The translations under genes and the position numbers were made by a program. A DNA stretch of 9,939 bases, taken from assembly GCA_947426875.1 (NCBI GenBank), contig CANEFU010000031.1:1-9939 (forward strand), in the 5' to 3' direction. Below the pieces are notes generated by a model. That model saw only the letters and a program-made list of their open reading frames with translations, was not told where the DNA came from and searched no databases. Source of the DNA: an uncultured Clostridium sp. Lineage in GTDB: Bacteria > Bacillota > Clostridia > TANB77 > CAG-508. This document shows, one piece after another, positions 1 through 5,913 of the stretch (positions are counted from its first letter, which is position 1; each line of letters begins with the position of its first letter).

Positions 1-1419
1 AAGTGTGTTTATTTTTTCAGAAACACCACTATTGACTCTATTTAGGAGTGCTGTAATTTGTTCTCCTTCTAAGTCACTTAAATTAATAGCATTTTTTTCA
101 TCTAATGTTACTTCCTTTTCAAAATTACTTACTATATTTATTTTTTGCTCAATAGTTGCTTCTACTCTATTAGAATCATCTTCATATTTAGCCACTATAT
201 TTTTGGTACAACGATTATTGTCCTCTATTTTTTCATTTGTCATTAAACTATATTCTTTTTTCTTACCATCCTCTGTATTATTTAAAATAATACTGGTTTC
301 TCCCTTTGTTTTTTTATAAGTAAATACTTGCTCTTTCTCTTCTCCTGTTTTTGTATTTTTATATGACATTTGCATATAATCTTCTTCTGCATAAGATAAT
401 AAATCGAAAAACATTTCATAATCTGAAGTTTGTAACATCGTGCTTACAGTTATACCATTGTTTTCATATACTGTAATTTTTACTTCATCTTGTCCTATAT
501 TGTTTTTTGTTATTTCTGAAATTACACTTTCTATTTTTTTTGCAAATTCATCTCTTAATTTGGTAGCCTCTGTTGTTTGATAGTTTTCTAATAGTGTTTG
601 GATTTTATCTAATCTTGTTAAAATGATTTCCTCTTGTTTTACTTCTTCCAATATTCTTAAATAAATATCATTTACTTGCTCTTTTGTTATGGTCAAAATA
701 TAAGCATTAGCATTCATCTTTTTCCCATCAATTTGAATGGTTTGATTTTTTTGTTTCGAAAAGTTATCTTTTGAAATATTACTATTTATAATATTGATAT
801 ATTTTGTTTTACTTTTCTGCTTCTCTTCTTCTGAAAGTTTAAAAATCTCTTCCCATTCCTTATTAAATTCTATTTTATCTGGTATCTTTTCTAATTCTTC
901 CTCTGTAAGACCCATTTTTCTAAATAGTTCTTTTAAATTTTCATTATCTGCTAGTATAAATTGGTTAAACATACCTGTCAGTCTAATTCCATAAGTATTT
1001 TCTTTTTGTATATATTCCACTTCTGATACGGTTTCATTATCACTTAATAAACTGATATCTTGATAATTATATTGATTCCCATTATCTACTTGTCCATTTA
1101 TTTTTAATTTCAATTGATTGATTGAATTTTGCGTACTTTCTGAGCTTGTCCCAACATTTTCAGCATAATTTACTTTTACTTGTGTGTCTGTTGTATACTT
1201 ATTTTCTTTTAATATTTCTTTGTATTCATTCGTTCCTATTTTATGATAAAATGTATCCATGTTTTCAACATTTTGTCCTATATATTTAGAAAATAAGGTA
1301 GAGCTTGATTTAAACATATCTGTATTGATATATAATAAAATGAAAGTAATTGCTAAAATTACTACTACTAACACAACAGATAAAATAATTATCATTTTTC
1401 TTTTTTTTCTTGCTATCAT
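1..1419 (-). CDS. Membrane-anchored extracytoplasmic protein of unknown function, C-terminus beyond the window
   Basis: I do not recognise this gene. The frame is open from an ATG at 1419 to the left edge (473 codons, no stop), so the C-terminus is missing. The start follows a strong site (GAGGAGG about 8 bases upstream). Residues 1-8 are basic (MIARKKRK), and about 9-31 form one hydrophobic helix rich in I, V and L, giving an N-in signal anchor with the rest outside the cell. The exported part is hydrophilic, rich in Lys, Glu, Asn and Thr, without cysteines until late, and has acidic helical stretches such as LTEEELEKIPDK near the middle. Just after the helix comes NTDMFKSSSTLFSKYI. Proteins with this layout are common as uncharacterised lipoprotein-like or DUF families in Clostridia, but I cannot assign a family. 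It is 90 bases downstream of rlmB, separated by a hairpin without a U-tract, so it could be co-transcribed. No in-frame CGG codon is seen. Confidence 0.85.
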   Translation of the reverse strand, partial: MIARKKRKMIIILSVVLVVVILAITFILLYINTDMFKSSSTLFSKYIGQNVENMDTFYHKIGTNEYKEILKENKYTTDTQVKVNYAENVGTSSESTQNSINQLKLKINGQVDNGNQYNYQDISLLSDNETVSEVEYIQKENTYGIRLTGMFNQFILADNENLKELFRKMGLTEEELEKIPDKIEFNKEWEEIFKLSEEEKQKSKTKYINIINSNISKDNFSKQKNQTIQIDGKKMNANAYILTITKEQVNDIYLRILEEVKQEEIILTRLDKIQTLLENYQTTEATKLRDEFAKKIESVISEITKNNIGQDEVKITVYENNGITVSTMLQTSDYEMFFDLLSYAEEDYMQMSYKNTKTGEEKEQVFTYKKTKGETSIILNNTEDGKKKEYSLMTNEKIEDNNRCTKNIVAKYEDDSNRVEATIEQKINIVSNFEKEVTLDEKNAINLSDLEGEQITALLNRVNSGVSEKINTL

Positions 1420-1440
1420 TTTGTCTTCCTCCTCTTTATC

Positions 1441-1475
1441 AATAAGGATTTTGGGGCCGTCCCTCAATCCTTATT
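1441..1475 (-). repeat. Palindrome with GGGACGG core between rlmB and the next gene
   Basis: A perfect 10-bp stem (AATAAGGATT at 1441-1450 against AATCCTTATT at 1466-1475) continues, past a two-base mismatch, into GGGG/TCCC around a CCG loop. On the minus strand the centre reads GAGGGACGGCCCC. No U-tract follows on the minus strand; the ribosome binding site of the next gene comes directly after it. It is therefore not a canonical terminator. It shares GGGACGG with the elements at 3145-3173 and 4998-5110. Confidence 0.7.
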
Positions 1476-1509
1476 CTATTATATCTTTTTTATTATTTAA
1501 AATCAAGTT

Positions 1510-2259
1510 CTATTTCATTCTTTGTTTTACTGCTTCATATACTACGATTCCTGTTGAAACAGAAGCATTTAATGAAGTGATTTTTCCTTTCATTGGAATT
1601 TTTACTAAAAAATCACAATTTTTCTTTACTTTCTGACTTATTCCGTTTCCTTCATTTCCAATTACAATGCCAATTGCTCCTGTTAAATCTTGGTCATAAT
1701 AATAGGTTGAAGTGTTAATGTCTGTTCCACAAATCCAAAGACCTTCTTTTTTTAGTGTTTCTATAGTATCTGATATGTTGGTTACTCTCGCTACTTTCAT
1801 GTGTTGTACTGCTCCTGCTGATACTTTATTTACGGTACTGTTGACCATAGCAGCTCTTCTTTTTGGGATAATAATTCCATGAACACCTGCTGTTTCTGCT
1901 GTTCTAATAATAGAACCTAAATTGTGTGGGTCTTCAATTCCATCTAATAATAACACGAATGGGTCTTCTTCTTTTGCTTTTGCTTCTTGTAAAATATCTT
2001 CTACTTCACAATATTCAAATGGTGGAACCATAGCAATAACACCTTGATAGTTTGGCGTTTGTGCCATTTCTTCCATTTGTTTTCTTTCTTTTTCCACTAT
2101 AATAACTCTATTTTCTTTTGCCATAGCTATAATTTTGTGAATAGAACCATGTTTTTCTCCTTTTGTGATGAATATTTTGTTGATATCTTTTCCACTTTCT
2201 AACAACTCTATTACAGCATTTCTTCCTTCTATTTGGTCTTCATACTTTTCTTCTCTCAT
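1510..2259 (-). CDS. rlmB: 23S rRNA (guanosine-2'-O)-methyltransferase RlmB, SPOUT/TrmH family
   Basis: Transfers a methyl group from S-adenosylmethionine to the 2'-O of a conserved guanosine (G2251 in E. coli numbering) in the peptidyl-transferase P-loop of 23S rRNA. The 249 aa match the usual RlmB length. Residues 8-80 form the small L30e-like RNA-binding domain (EGRNAVIELLESGKDI at its start). The SPOUT knot domain follows, with motif 1 DGIEDPHNLGSIIRT (106-120, including Asn113 and Arg119), motif 2 IVIGNEGNGIS (198-208) and motif 3 IPMKGKITSLNASVS (221-235). Its ATG overlaps the TGA of the upstream HAD gene by ATGA (2256-2259), and AAGGAG lies 10-15 bases before the start, so the two are translationally coupled. 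A TrmH-type tRNA methyltransferase is the alternative, but the N-terminal domain and motif 3 favour RlmB. It contains AAC-GGA in normal frame, a useful control for the CGGA shift sites elsewhere. Confidence 0.93.
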   Translation of the reverse strand: MREEKYEDQIEGRNAVIELLESGKDINKIFITKGEKHGSIHKIIAMAKENRVIIVEKERKQMEEMAQTPNYQGVIAMVPPFEYCEVEDILQEAKAKEEDPFVLLLDGIEDPHNLGSIIRTAETAGVHGIIIPKRRAAMVNSTVNKVSAGAVQHMKVARVTNISDTIETLKKEGLWICGTDINTSTYYYDQDLTGAIGIVIGNEGNGISQKVKKNCDFLVKIPMKGKITSLNASVSTGIVVYEAVKQRMK

Positions 2260-3101
2260 TCTTTCTTTTCTCCTTCATAGAATATTTTTTCTAAAGCTTC
2301 TGCTACTCCATCTTGATTATTGTTAGTTGTTATATAATCAGCTTTGCTTTTCAATTCCTCGTTCGCATTTCCCATAGCCACCTTATAGCCAACTACCTCA
2401 AACATGGACATATCATTTACTCCATCACCCATTACTATGATTTCTTCTTTGTCAATTTGTAAATAGTCTGCTAGTATCTTAATAGCATTTGCCTTTGTCG
2501 AATCTTTTTTCATAATATCGATATATTTTGATTCATAGATTTCATTTTCTTTTTGAACCGATATATCACAAATACCAGTAGAAGCTAATTCTTGGAATTG
2601 AACTTCCATTCTCTTTTCCATTTCTCTTAAATCTTTTTCTTCGCCATGTAAGGTTAGCATGGAAGTTGTTGAAACTTCATTCTCTACATAGTATTTTTTT
2701 AAATCTTGTACGAATCCTACTTTTGTTCCTATTTCAACTTTGGCATTCTCTTCTGTTAGTTGTCCTTCATAAGTATGAACTAATCCTCTTAAATTTTGCT
2801 CTCTATAAGCATCTATGATACTAAGGACTTCTGTCTTGTCAAAATACTTTTTCAATACATAGGTATCTTTTACATTATCTTTTATAATAGCTCCATTCGA
2901 AGCAATCACATATTGATTTATCGTATCTCCGATTGCTTCAATCACTTGTGATATATCATTGATATTTCTCCCTGTTGCTATCACAAATTGAACTCCTTTT
3001 TCTTGATGTATTTTATTAATTACTTCTGCATTTCTTTTAGATACTTGCTTTTTATCATTTAGTAAAGTTCCATCCAAATCAACTATAACCATTTTATACA
3101 T
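2256..3101 (-). CDS. Cof-type HAD-IIB family phosphatase
   Basis: A soluble Mg-dependent phosphohydrolase of the haloacid dehalogenase superfamily, probably acting on sugar phosphates or other small phosphorylated metabolites; the substrate cannot be read from sequence. The 281 aa carry all four motifs: motif I DLDGTLL (8-14; nucleophile Asp8, acid/base Asp10), motif II ATGR (42-45), motif III Lys203 in DSTKANAI, and motif IV GDGVNDMSM (225-233). The C2B cap lies between motifs II and III, as in the Cof/YidA group. The start at 3101 follows AGGAGAGG; a second ATG three codons later would also leave the fold intact. The gene follows lepA by 68 bases, which include a GGGGACGG palindrome, and overlaps rlmB by four bases, so HAD and rlmB form a tight pair. 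No in-frame CGG is present; an ATC-GGA is read normally. Confidence 0.9.
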   Translation of the reverse strand: MYKMVIVDLDGTLLNDKKQVSKRNAEVINKIHQEKGVQFVIATGRNINDISQVIEAIGDTINQYVIASNGAIIKDNVKDTYVLKKYFDKTEVLSIIDAYREQNLRGLVHTYEGQLTEENAKVEIGTKVGFVQDLKKYYVENEVSTTSMLTLHGEEKDLREMEKRMEVQFQELASTGICDISVQKENEIYESKYIDIMKKDSTKANAIKILADYLQIDKEEIIVMGDGVNDMSMFEVVGYKVAMGNANEELKSKADYITTNNNQDGVAEALEKIFYEGEKKE

Positions 3102-3144
3102 TTTTTATCCTCTCCTATTCCTTCTTCCTTTTCAAACAGTTACC

Positions 3145-3173
3145 ATGATTTTTTCCTCCGTCCCCAAAATCAT
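3145..3173 (-). repeat. Palindrome with GGGGACGG core overlapping the lepA stop codon
   Basis: A perfect 8-bp inverted repeat (ATGATTTT at 3145-3152, AAAATCAT at 3166-3173) encloses a 13-base loop that reads GGGGACGGAGGAA on the minus strand. The lepA TGA (3172-3170) is inside the promoter-proximal arm, so the element starts essentially at the stop codon. No U-tract follows on the minus strand, so it is unlikely to be an ordinary terminator. Confidence 0.65.
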
Positions 3174-4983
3174 TCGTCATCTAGTTTCAATACGCTTAAG
3201 AATGCTTCTTGTGGTATTTCCACATTTCCTATTTCACGCATTTTTTTCTTTCCTCTTTTTTGTTTCTCTAATAGCTTTTTCTTTCTTGTAATATCTCCTC
3301 CATAGCATTTCGCTAATACGTCTTTTCTCATAGCTGATATGGTTTCTCTCGCAATAATTTGTCCTCCAATTGCTGCTTGAATTGGTATTTTAAATAGTTT
3401 TCTTGGAATAACGGTTTTTAGTTTTTCCACCATTTTCTTTCCTCTATCATAAGCACTATCTTTGTGAACAATAAAGCTTAAAGCATCTACTGGCTCTCCA
3501 TTAATATGAATATCTAATTTTACTAGATTTGATTTTCTATATTCTTTGAATTCATAATCTAGTGATGCATATCCCTTTGTTTTTGATTTCAAATTATCAA
3601 AGAAGTCATAAATAATTTCATTTAACGGCATTTCGTATACCAAAGTTACTCTATTTTCGTCTAAATATTTCATATCGATATAAACACCACGTCTTCTTTG
3701 GCATAATTCCATAATGTTTCCTACATAATCTTTTGGTGTTAAAATATTAGCTGTTACAAATGGTTCTTCCATATAAGAAATTTCTTGTGGTTTTGGTAAA
3801 TCTTCTGGATTGTATAATTCCATTATTTCGCCATCTGTTTTATATACTTTATAGATAACAGATGGTGCTGTTGTAATGAGCCCTAAATCAAATTCTCTAT
3901 CTAATCTTTCTTCTATAATTTCTAAGTGAAGTAGTCCTAGAAAACCACAGCGAAATCCAAATCCTAAAGCAACTGATGTTTCTGCTTCATATTCTAATGC
4001 TGCATCATTTAATTTTAGCTTTTCCAATGCTTCTTTTAGTGCTTCGTATTGACTACCATCAATTGGATATAATCCACAATAAACCATTGGTGTTACTTTT
4101 TTGTATCCCTTCAAAGGCTCATCTGCTGGATTATTCTTTAATGTAATCGTGTCTCCTACCTGAATATCGGATAAGTTTTTTATACTTGCTGCCACATATC
4201 CGAACTTCTCCTGCTTTTATTTCATTTGCTGGCATGTAAGAGCCTGGCACAAAATATCCGTGTTTCCACTACCGTAAAAGTTTTATTGGTTGCCATTAAT
4301 TTTATTTCATCCCCTACTTTTATGCTTCCATCCATTACTCTTACATAAGCTACTGCACCTTTATAATTGTCATAATAAGAATCAAATATCAAACATTTTG
4401 TTTTTTCATTTTCATTTCCTTTCGGTACTGGCAAATCTGTTACAATTCTTTCTAATACTTGCTCTACATTTAATCCTGATTTTGCCGAAATACAAGGTGC
4501 ATCTTCTGCTGGTATTCCGATAATATCTTCTATTTCCTGTTTTACTTCTTCCACTCTACTATTTGGCAAATCTATTTTATTAAGAACTGGTAATATCTCA
4601 AGATTATTATCAATCGCTAAATACACATTAGCTAACGTTTGTGCTTCTACGCCTTGACTTGAATCTACAACTAAAATAGCTCCATCACATGCTGCTAAAC
4701 TTCTAGACACTTCATAATTAAAATCCACATGACCTGGTGTATCAATTAAATTTAAAGTATATTCTTGTCCATCTTTCGCCTTGTATATCATTCTAACAGC
4801 TTGGGACTTTATCGTAATTCCTCTTTCCTTTTCAATATCCATATTATCTAAAACTTGACTCTCCATCTCCCTTTTAGACAACACTCCCGTCATTTCAATC
4901 AGTCTATCGGCTAAAGTTGACTTTCCATGGTCAATATGTGCAATAATACTAAAATTCCTAATATACTCTTGTCTTTTATTCAT
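3170..4983 (-). CDS. lepA: Elongation factor 4 (LepA), full length only if two CGGA sites are read with a +1 shift
   Basis: Ribosome-associated translational GTPase (EF4) that acts on stalled or stressed ribosomes and in initiation or biogenesis. With CGGA at 4257-4260 and 4199-4202 each read as one residue (Gly242 and Gly261), the product is 603 aa, the normal LepA length. G domain: G1 AHIDHGKS (15-22), G2 threonine in GITIKS (55-60), G3 DTPGH (81-85), G4 NKID (135-138), G5 SAK (166-168). The beta-barrel domain 2 contains both shift sites; the LepA-specific end includes YGGDITRKKKLLEKQKRGKK and EIPQEAF. Without shifting, translation ends at the TGA at 4222, giving a 253-aa stub ending ARLLHASK. 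A separate ATG start at 4195 is implausible: it lies inside a beta strand of domain 2 and lacks a ribosome binding site. The real start (4983) follows GCGGAGG. It is preceded by a long hairpin leader with its own promoter, downstream of the rhodanese gene. Confidence 0.9.
4199..4202 (-). other. Putative +1 recoding site CGGA, lepA site 2 (Gly261)
   Basis: In the frame entering from site 1, the message reads GAA-GTT-CGG-ATA. Skipping C, or reading CGGA as one codon, gives GEV-G-YVAASIKN, matching the LepA pattern in which a glycine follows GEV (GEVG/GDVG in other LepA proteins, from memory). Staying in frame runs to a nearby stop. Confidence 0.8.
4257..4260 (-). other. Putative +1 recoding site CGGA, lepA site 1 (Gly242)
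   Basis: In frame the message reads GAA-ACA-CGG-ATA. Reading CGGA as a single glycine gives VVET-G-YFVPGSYMPANE, the expected domain 2 sequence of LepA, in which this glycine is conserved in homologs recalled from memory. Without the shift a TGA is reached after 12 more codons. Confidence 0.8.
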
Positions 4984-4997
4984 ACTTCCTCCGCTTT

Positions 4998-5110
4998 ACA
5001 AAGAGGGACAGGTCTTTTTTGTTTCAAACTTTTTGTCGTTTTTTGTTTATTACTTAAATCAGCATTTTTTTACATATTTCGTGAAACAAAAAAGACCTGT
5101 CCCCCTTTGT
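4998..5110 (-). repeat. Long inverted repeat (29-bp arms) in the lepA leader, MITE/REP-like
   Basis: The left arm 4998-5026 and right arm 5082-5110 are 29-base inverted repeats with a single difference (A at 5004 opposite C at 5104). In the minus-strand RNA that pair becomes a G-U wobble, so the transcript forms an unbroken 29-bp stem with a 55-base loop. The arms read AAGGGGGACAGGTCTTTT on the minus strand and carry the GGGAC(G/A)G core shared with two other palindromes here. It sits 14 bases before the lepA ATG, immediately before the GCGGAGG ribosome binding site. No typical U-tract follows the stem. It could be a MITE-like insertion, a processing site or a leader structure that influences lepA translation. 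Confidence 0.75.
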
Positions 5111-5127
5111 TTCTTTCATTTTGTTTC

Positions 5128-5156
5128 ATTTTAACATACAAATGAAAAAACCTCAA
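5128..5156 (-). promoter_or_regulatory. Candidate sigma-A promoter for the lepA leader
   Basis: On the minus strand, TTGAGG (5156-5151) and TAAAAT (5133-5128) are separated by 17 bases, with an extended -10 TG at 5136-5135 (TGTTAAAAT). Transcription would begin about position 5121, so the leader hairpin would form close to the 5' end of the RNA. The -35 box has four of six consensus bases. Inferred from sequence only. Confidence 0.5.
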
Positions 5157-5160
5157 TAGC

Positions 5161-5496
5161 TTAGTTATAGTTTTCTACCCCATTACATAAGTTATATACT
5201 TTTTCATATCCAAGTGCTTGCAGTGTTTTTTGTGCTTTTTCACTTCTGTGTCCTGTACTACAATACACTATTATATCTTGCGATTTATTGGGAATTATTT
5301 TTTTAGCTTTTTGTTTTATTTCATATTCTGGTAAGGAAATAGCATTTTCTAAGTGTCCTTCTCCAAATTCTTGTGGACTTCTTACATCTACTAATATAGC
5401 TCCTTGCTCTATTCTTTTTTTTATTTCCTCTTGATTTAATTTGGTTTCGCAATAACATCTTTTTTGATTTAATTCACTTCTTGATTTGTATAACAT
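5161..5496 (-). CDS. Single-domain rhodanese-like sulfurtransferase
   Basis: A cytoplasmic rhodanese domain that carries persulfide sulfur on an active-site cysteine. The 111-aa protein shows the family signatures: ILVDVRSPQEFGEGHLENA (34-52, the CH2A-type strand and turn) and active loop CSTGHRS (79-85) with catalytic Cys79 and Arg84, followed by AxxLxxxGYxxVYNLxxG. The sulfur acceptor and pathway are not evident. I chose the ATG at 5496 because GAGGAG lies at the right distance upstream; an in-frame ATG at 5595 would add 33 Lys/Asn-rich residues that look like translated leader. Residues 14 and 16 are an additional CYC pair, unusual for the family and possibly metal- or sulfur-related. It stands alone between the DnaA-box region and the lepA promoter. 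No CGG codon is present. Confidence 0.88.
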   Translation of the reverse strand: MLYKSRSELNQKRCYCETKLNQEEIKKRIEQGAILVDVRSPQEFGEGHLENAISLPEYEIKQKAKKIIPNKSQDIIVYCSTGHRSEKAQKTLQALGYEKVYNLCNGVENYN

Positions 5497-5687
5497 ATTT
5501 CTTTCTCCTCTTTTCTTTTTATTTGATATATTATTATATGCATTTTCTACATTTTTCGTCCTTTTTTTCGCTGTTTTGTTACAGTTCTGTTTCACTTGTG
5601 TTTCGCTTTTGTTACAATTATGTTTCCTTTTTCATTTTATGTTTCCTTTTTTTTTGTTTTTTGTTTCTTATCCTCTTTTATTTTTTC

Positions 5688-5755
5688 TTGTGGAAACTGT
5701 GGATAACTTTGTGAATAACTTAATTTACTCATTTTCCGTTCACAAGTTGTTCACA
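5688..5755. promoter_or_regulatory. Cluster of DnaA-box-like 9-mers
   Basis: One exact DnaA box is seen, TGTGGATAA at 5698-5706 (TTATCCACA on the minus strand). It is flanked by TTGTGGAAA (5688-5696) and TGTGAATAA (5710-5718), with starts spaced 10-12 bases, about one helical turn. Two weaker copies in the opposite orientation follow: CCGTTCACA (5736-5744) and TTGTTCACA (5747-5755). Next to them is a long T-rich tract. This is the layout of a DnaA-binding region, as at an origin or a DnaA-controlled locus. No dnaA, dnaN or rpmH is nearby, and gene direction does not change across it. Confidence 0.5.
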
Positions 5756-5844
5756 TTTTGATTTGGTTGCTATAATATTTTTTCTTTTCTTTTATGTTCG
5801 TTACTTTTTATGTGTACTCTTTTTTCACAATCTTTTTCAAAATA

Positions 5845-5889
5845 AAAAAATCCAAAAAGCTTTATAACTCTTGCTTTTTTGGATTTTTT
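5845..5889 (-). terminator. Intrinsic terminator of the DUF1294/transglutaminase-like operon
   Basis: AAAAAATCCAAAAAGC (5845-5860) pairs with GCTTTTTTGGATTTTTT (5873-5889), with one bulged base and a 12-base loop. On the minus strand the stem is followed by a T-rich run ending TTTTTTTATTTTG. It begins 25 bases after the stop codon at 5914. The near symmetry of A and T runs means it could also act on the plus strand. Confidence 0.85.
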
Positions 5890-5913
5890 GATTTTTTCTA
5901 TATAACATAATAT

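Larger units (their letters stand above)
5497..5913. other. Gene-poor region of about 417 bases
   Basis: No credible gene is seen. The plus strand is extremely T-rich, with repeated GTTTC/GTTAC pentamers at about 5575-5670 and long T runs. It holds a weak -10 like TATAAT (5538-5533, minus) in front of the rhodanese gene without a good -35, the DnaA-box-like cluster at 5688-5755, and the terminator of the upstream operon at 5845-5889. Plus-strand open frames here encode only Phe/Leu/Ser-rich low-complexity peptides and are shadows. Confidence 0.6.

Noticed and set aside
1441..1475. Rho-independent terminator after rlmB
   Set aside because: A stem exists, but on the minus strand it is followed by GATAAAGAGGAGG and not by a T-run.
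3170..4195. Separate gene starting at ATG 4195 for the C-terminal part of LepA
   Set aside because: The start is inside conserved LepA domain 2, has no ribosome binding site, and the upstream frame joins it through two CGGA sites without losing any residue.
5161..5595. Rhodanese start at ATG 5595
   Set aside because: The extra 33 residues are Lys/Asn-rich leader-like sequence and the ATG lacks a good ribosome binding site, whereas 5496 has GAGGAG at proper spacing.
5688..5755. Calling this region oriC
   Set aside because: No dnaA, dnaN, rpmH or gyrase genes nearby and no change of gene orientation; only a box cluster can be supported.
5481..5761. Plus-strand open frames rich in Phe, Leu and Ser (also at 5-319, 794-994, 1259-1636, 6469-6699, 7605-7969, 8672-8929, 9020-9443)
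   Set aside because: They are antisense shadows of AT-rich minus-strand genes or T-rich spacers, without ribosome binding sites or recognisable domains.
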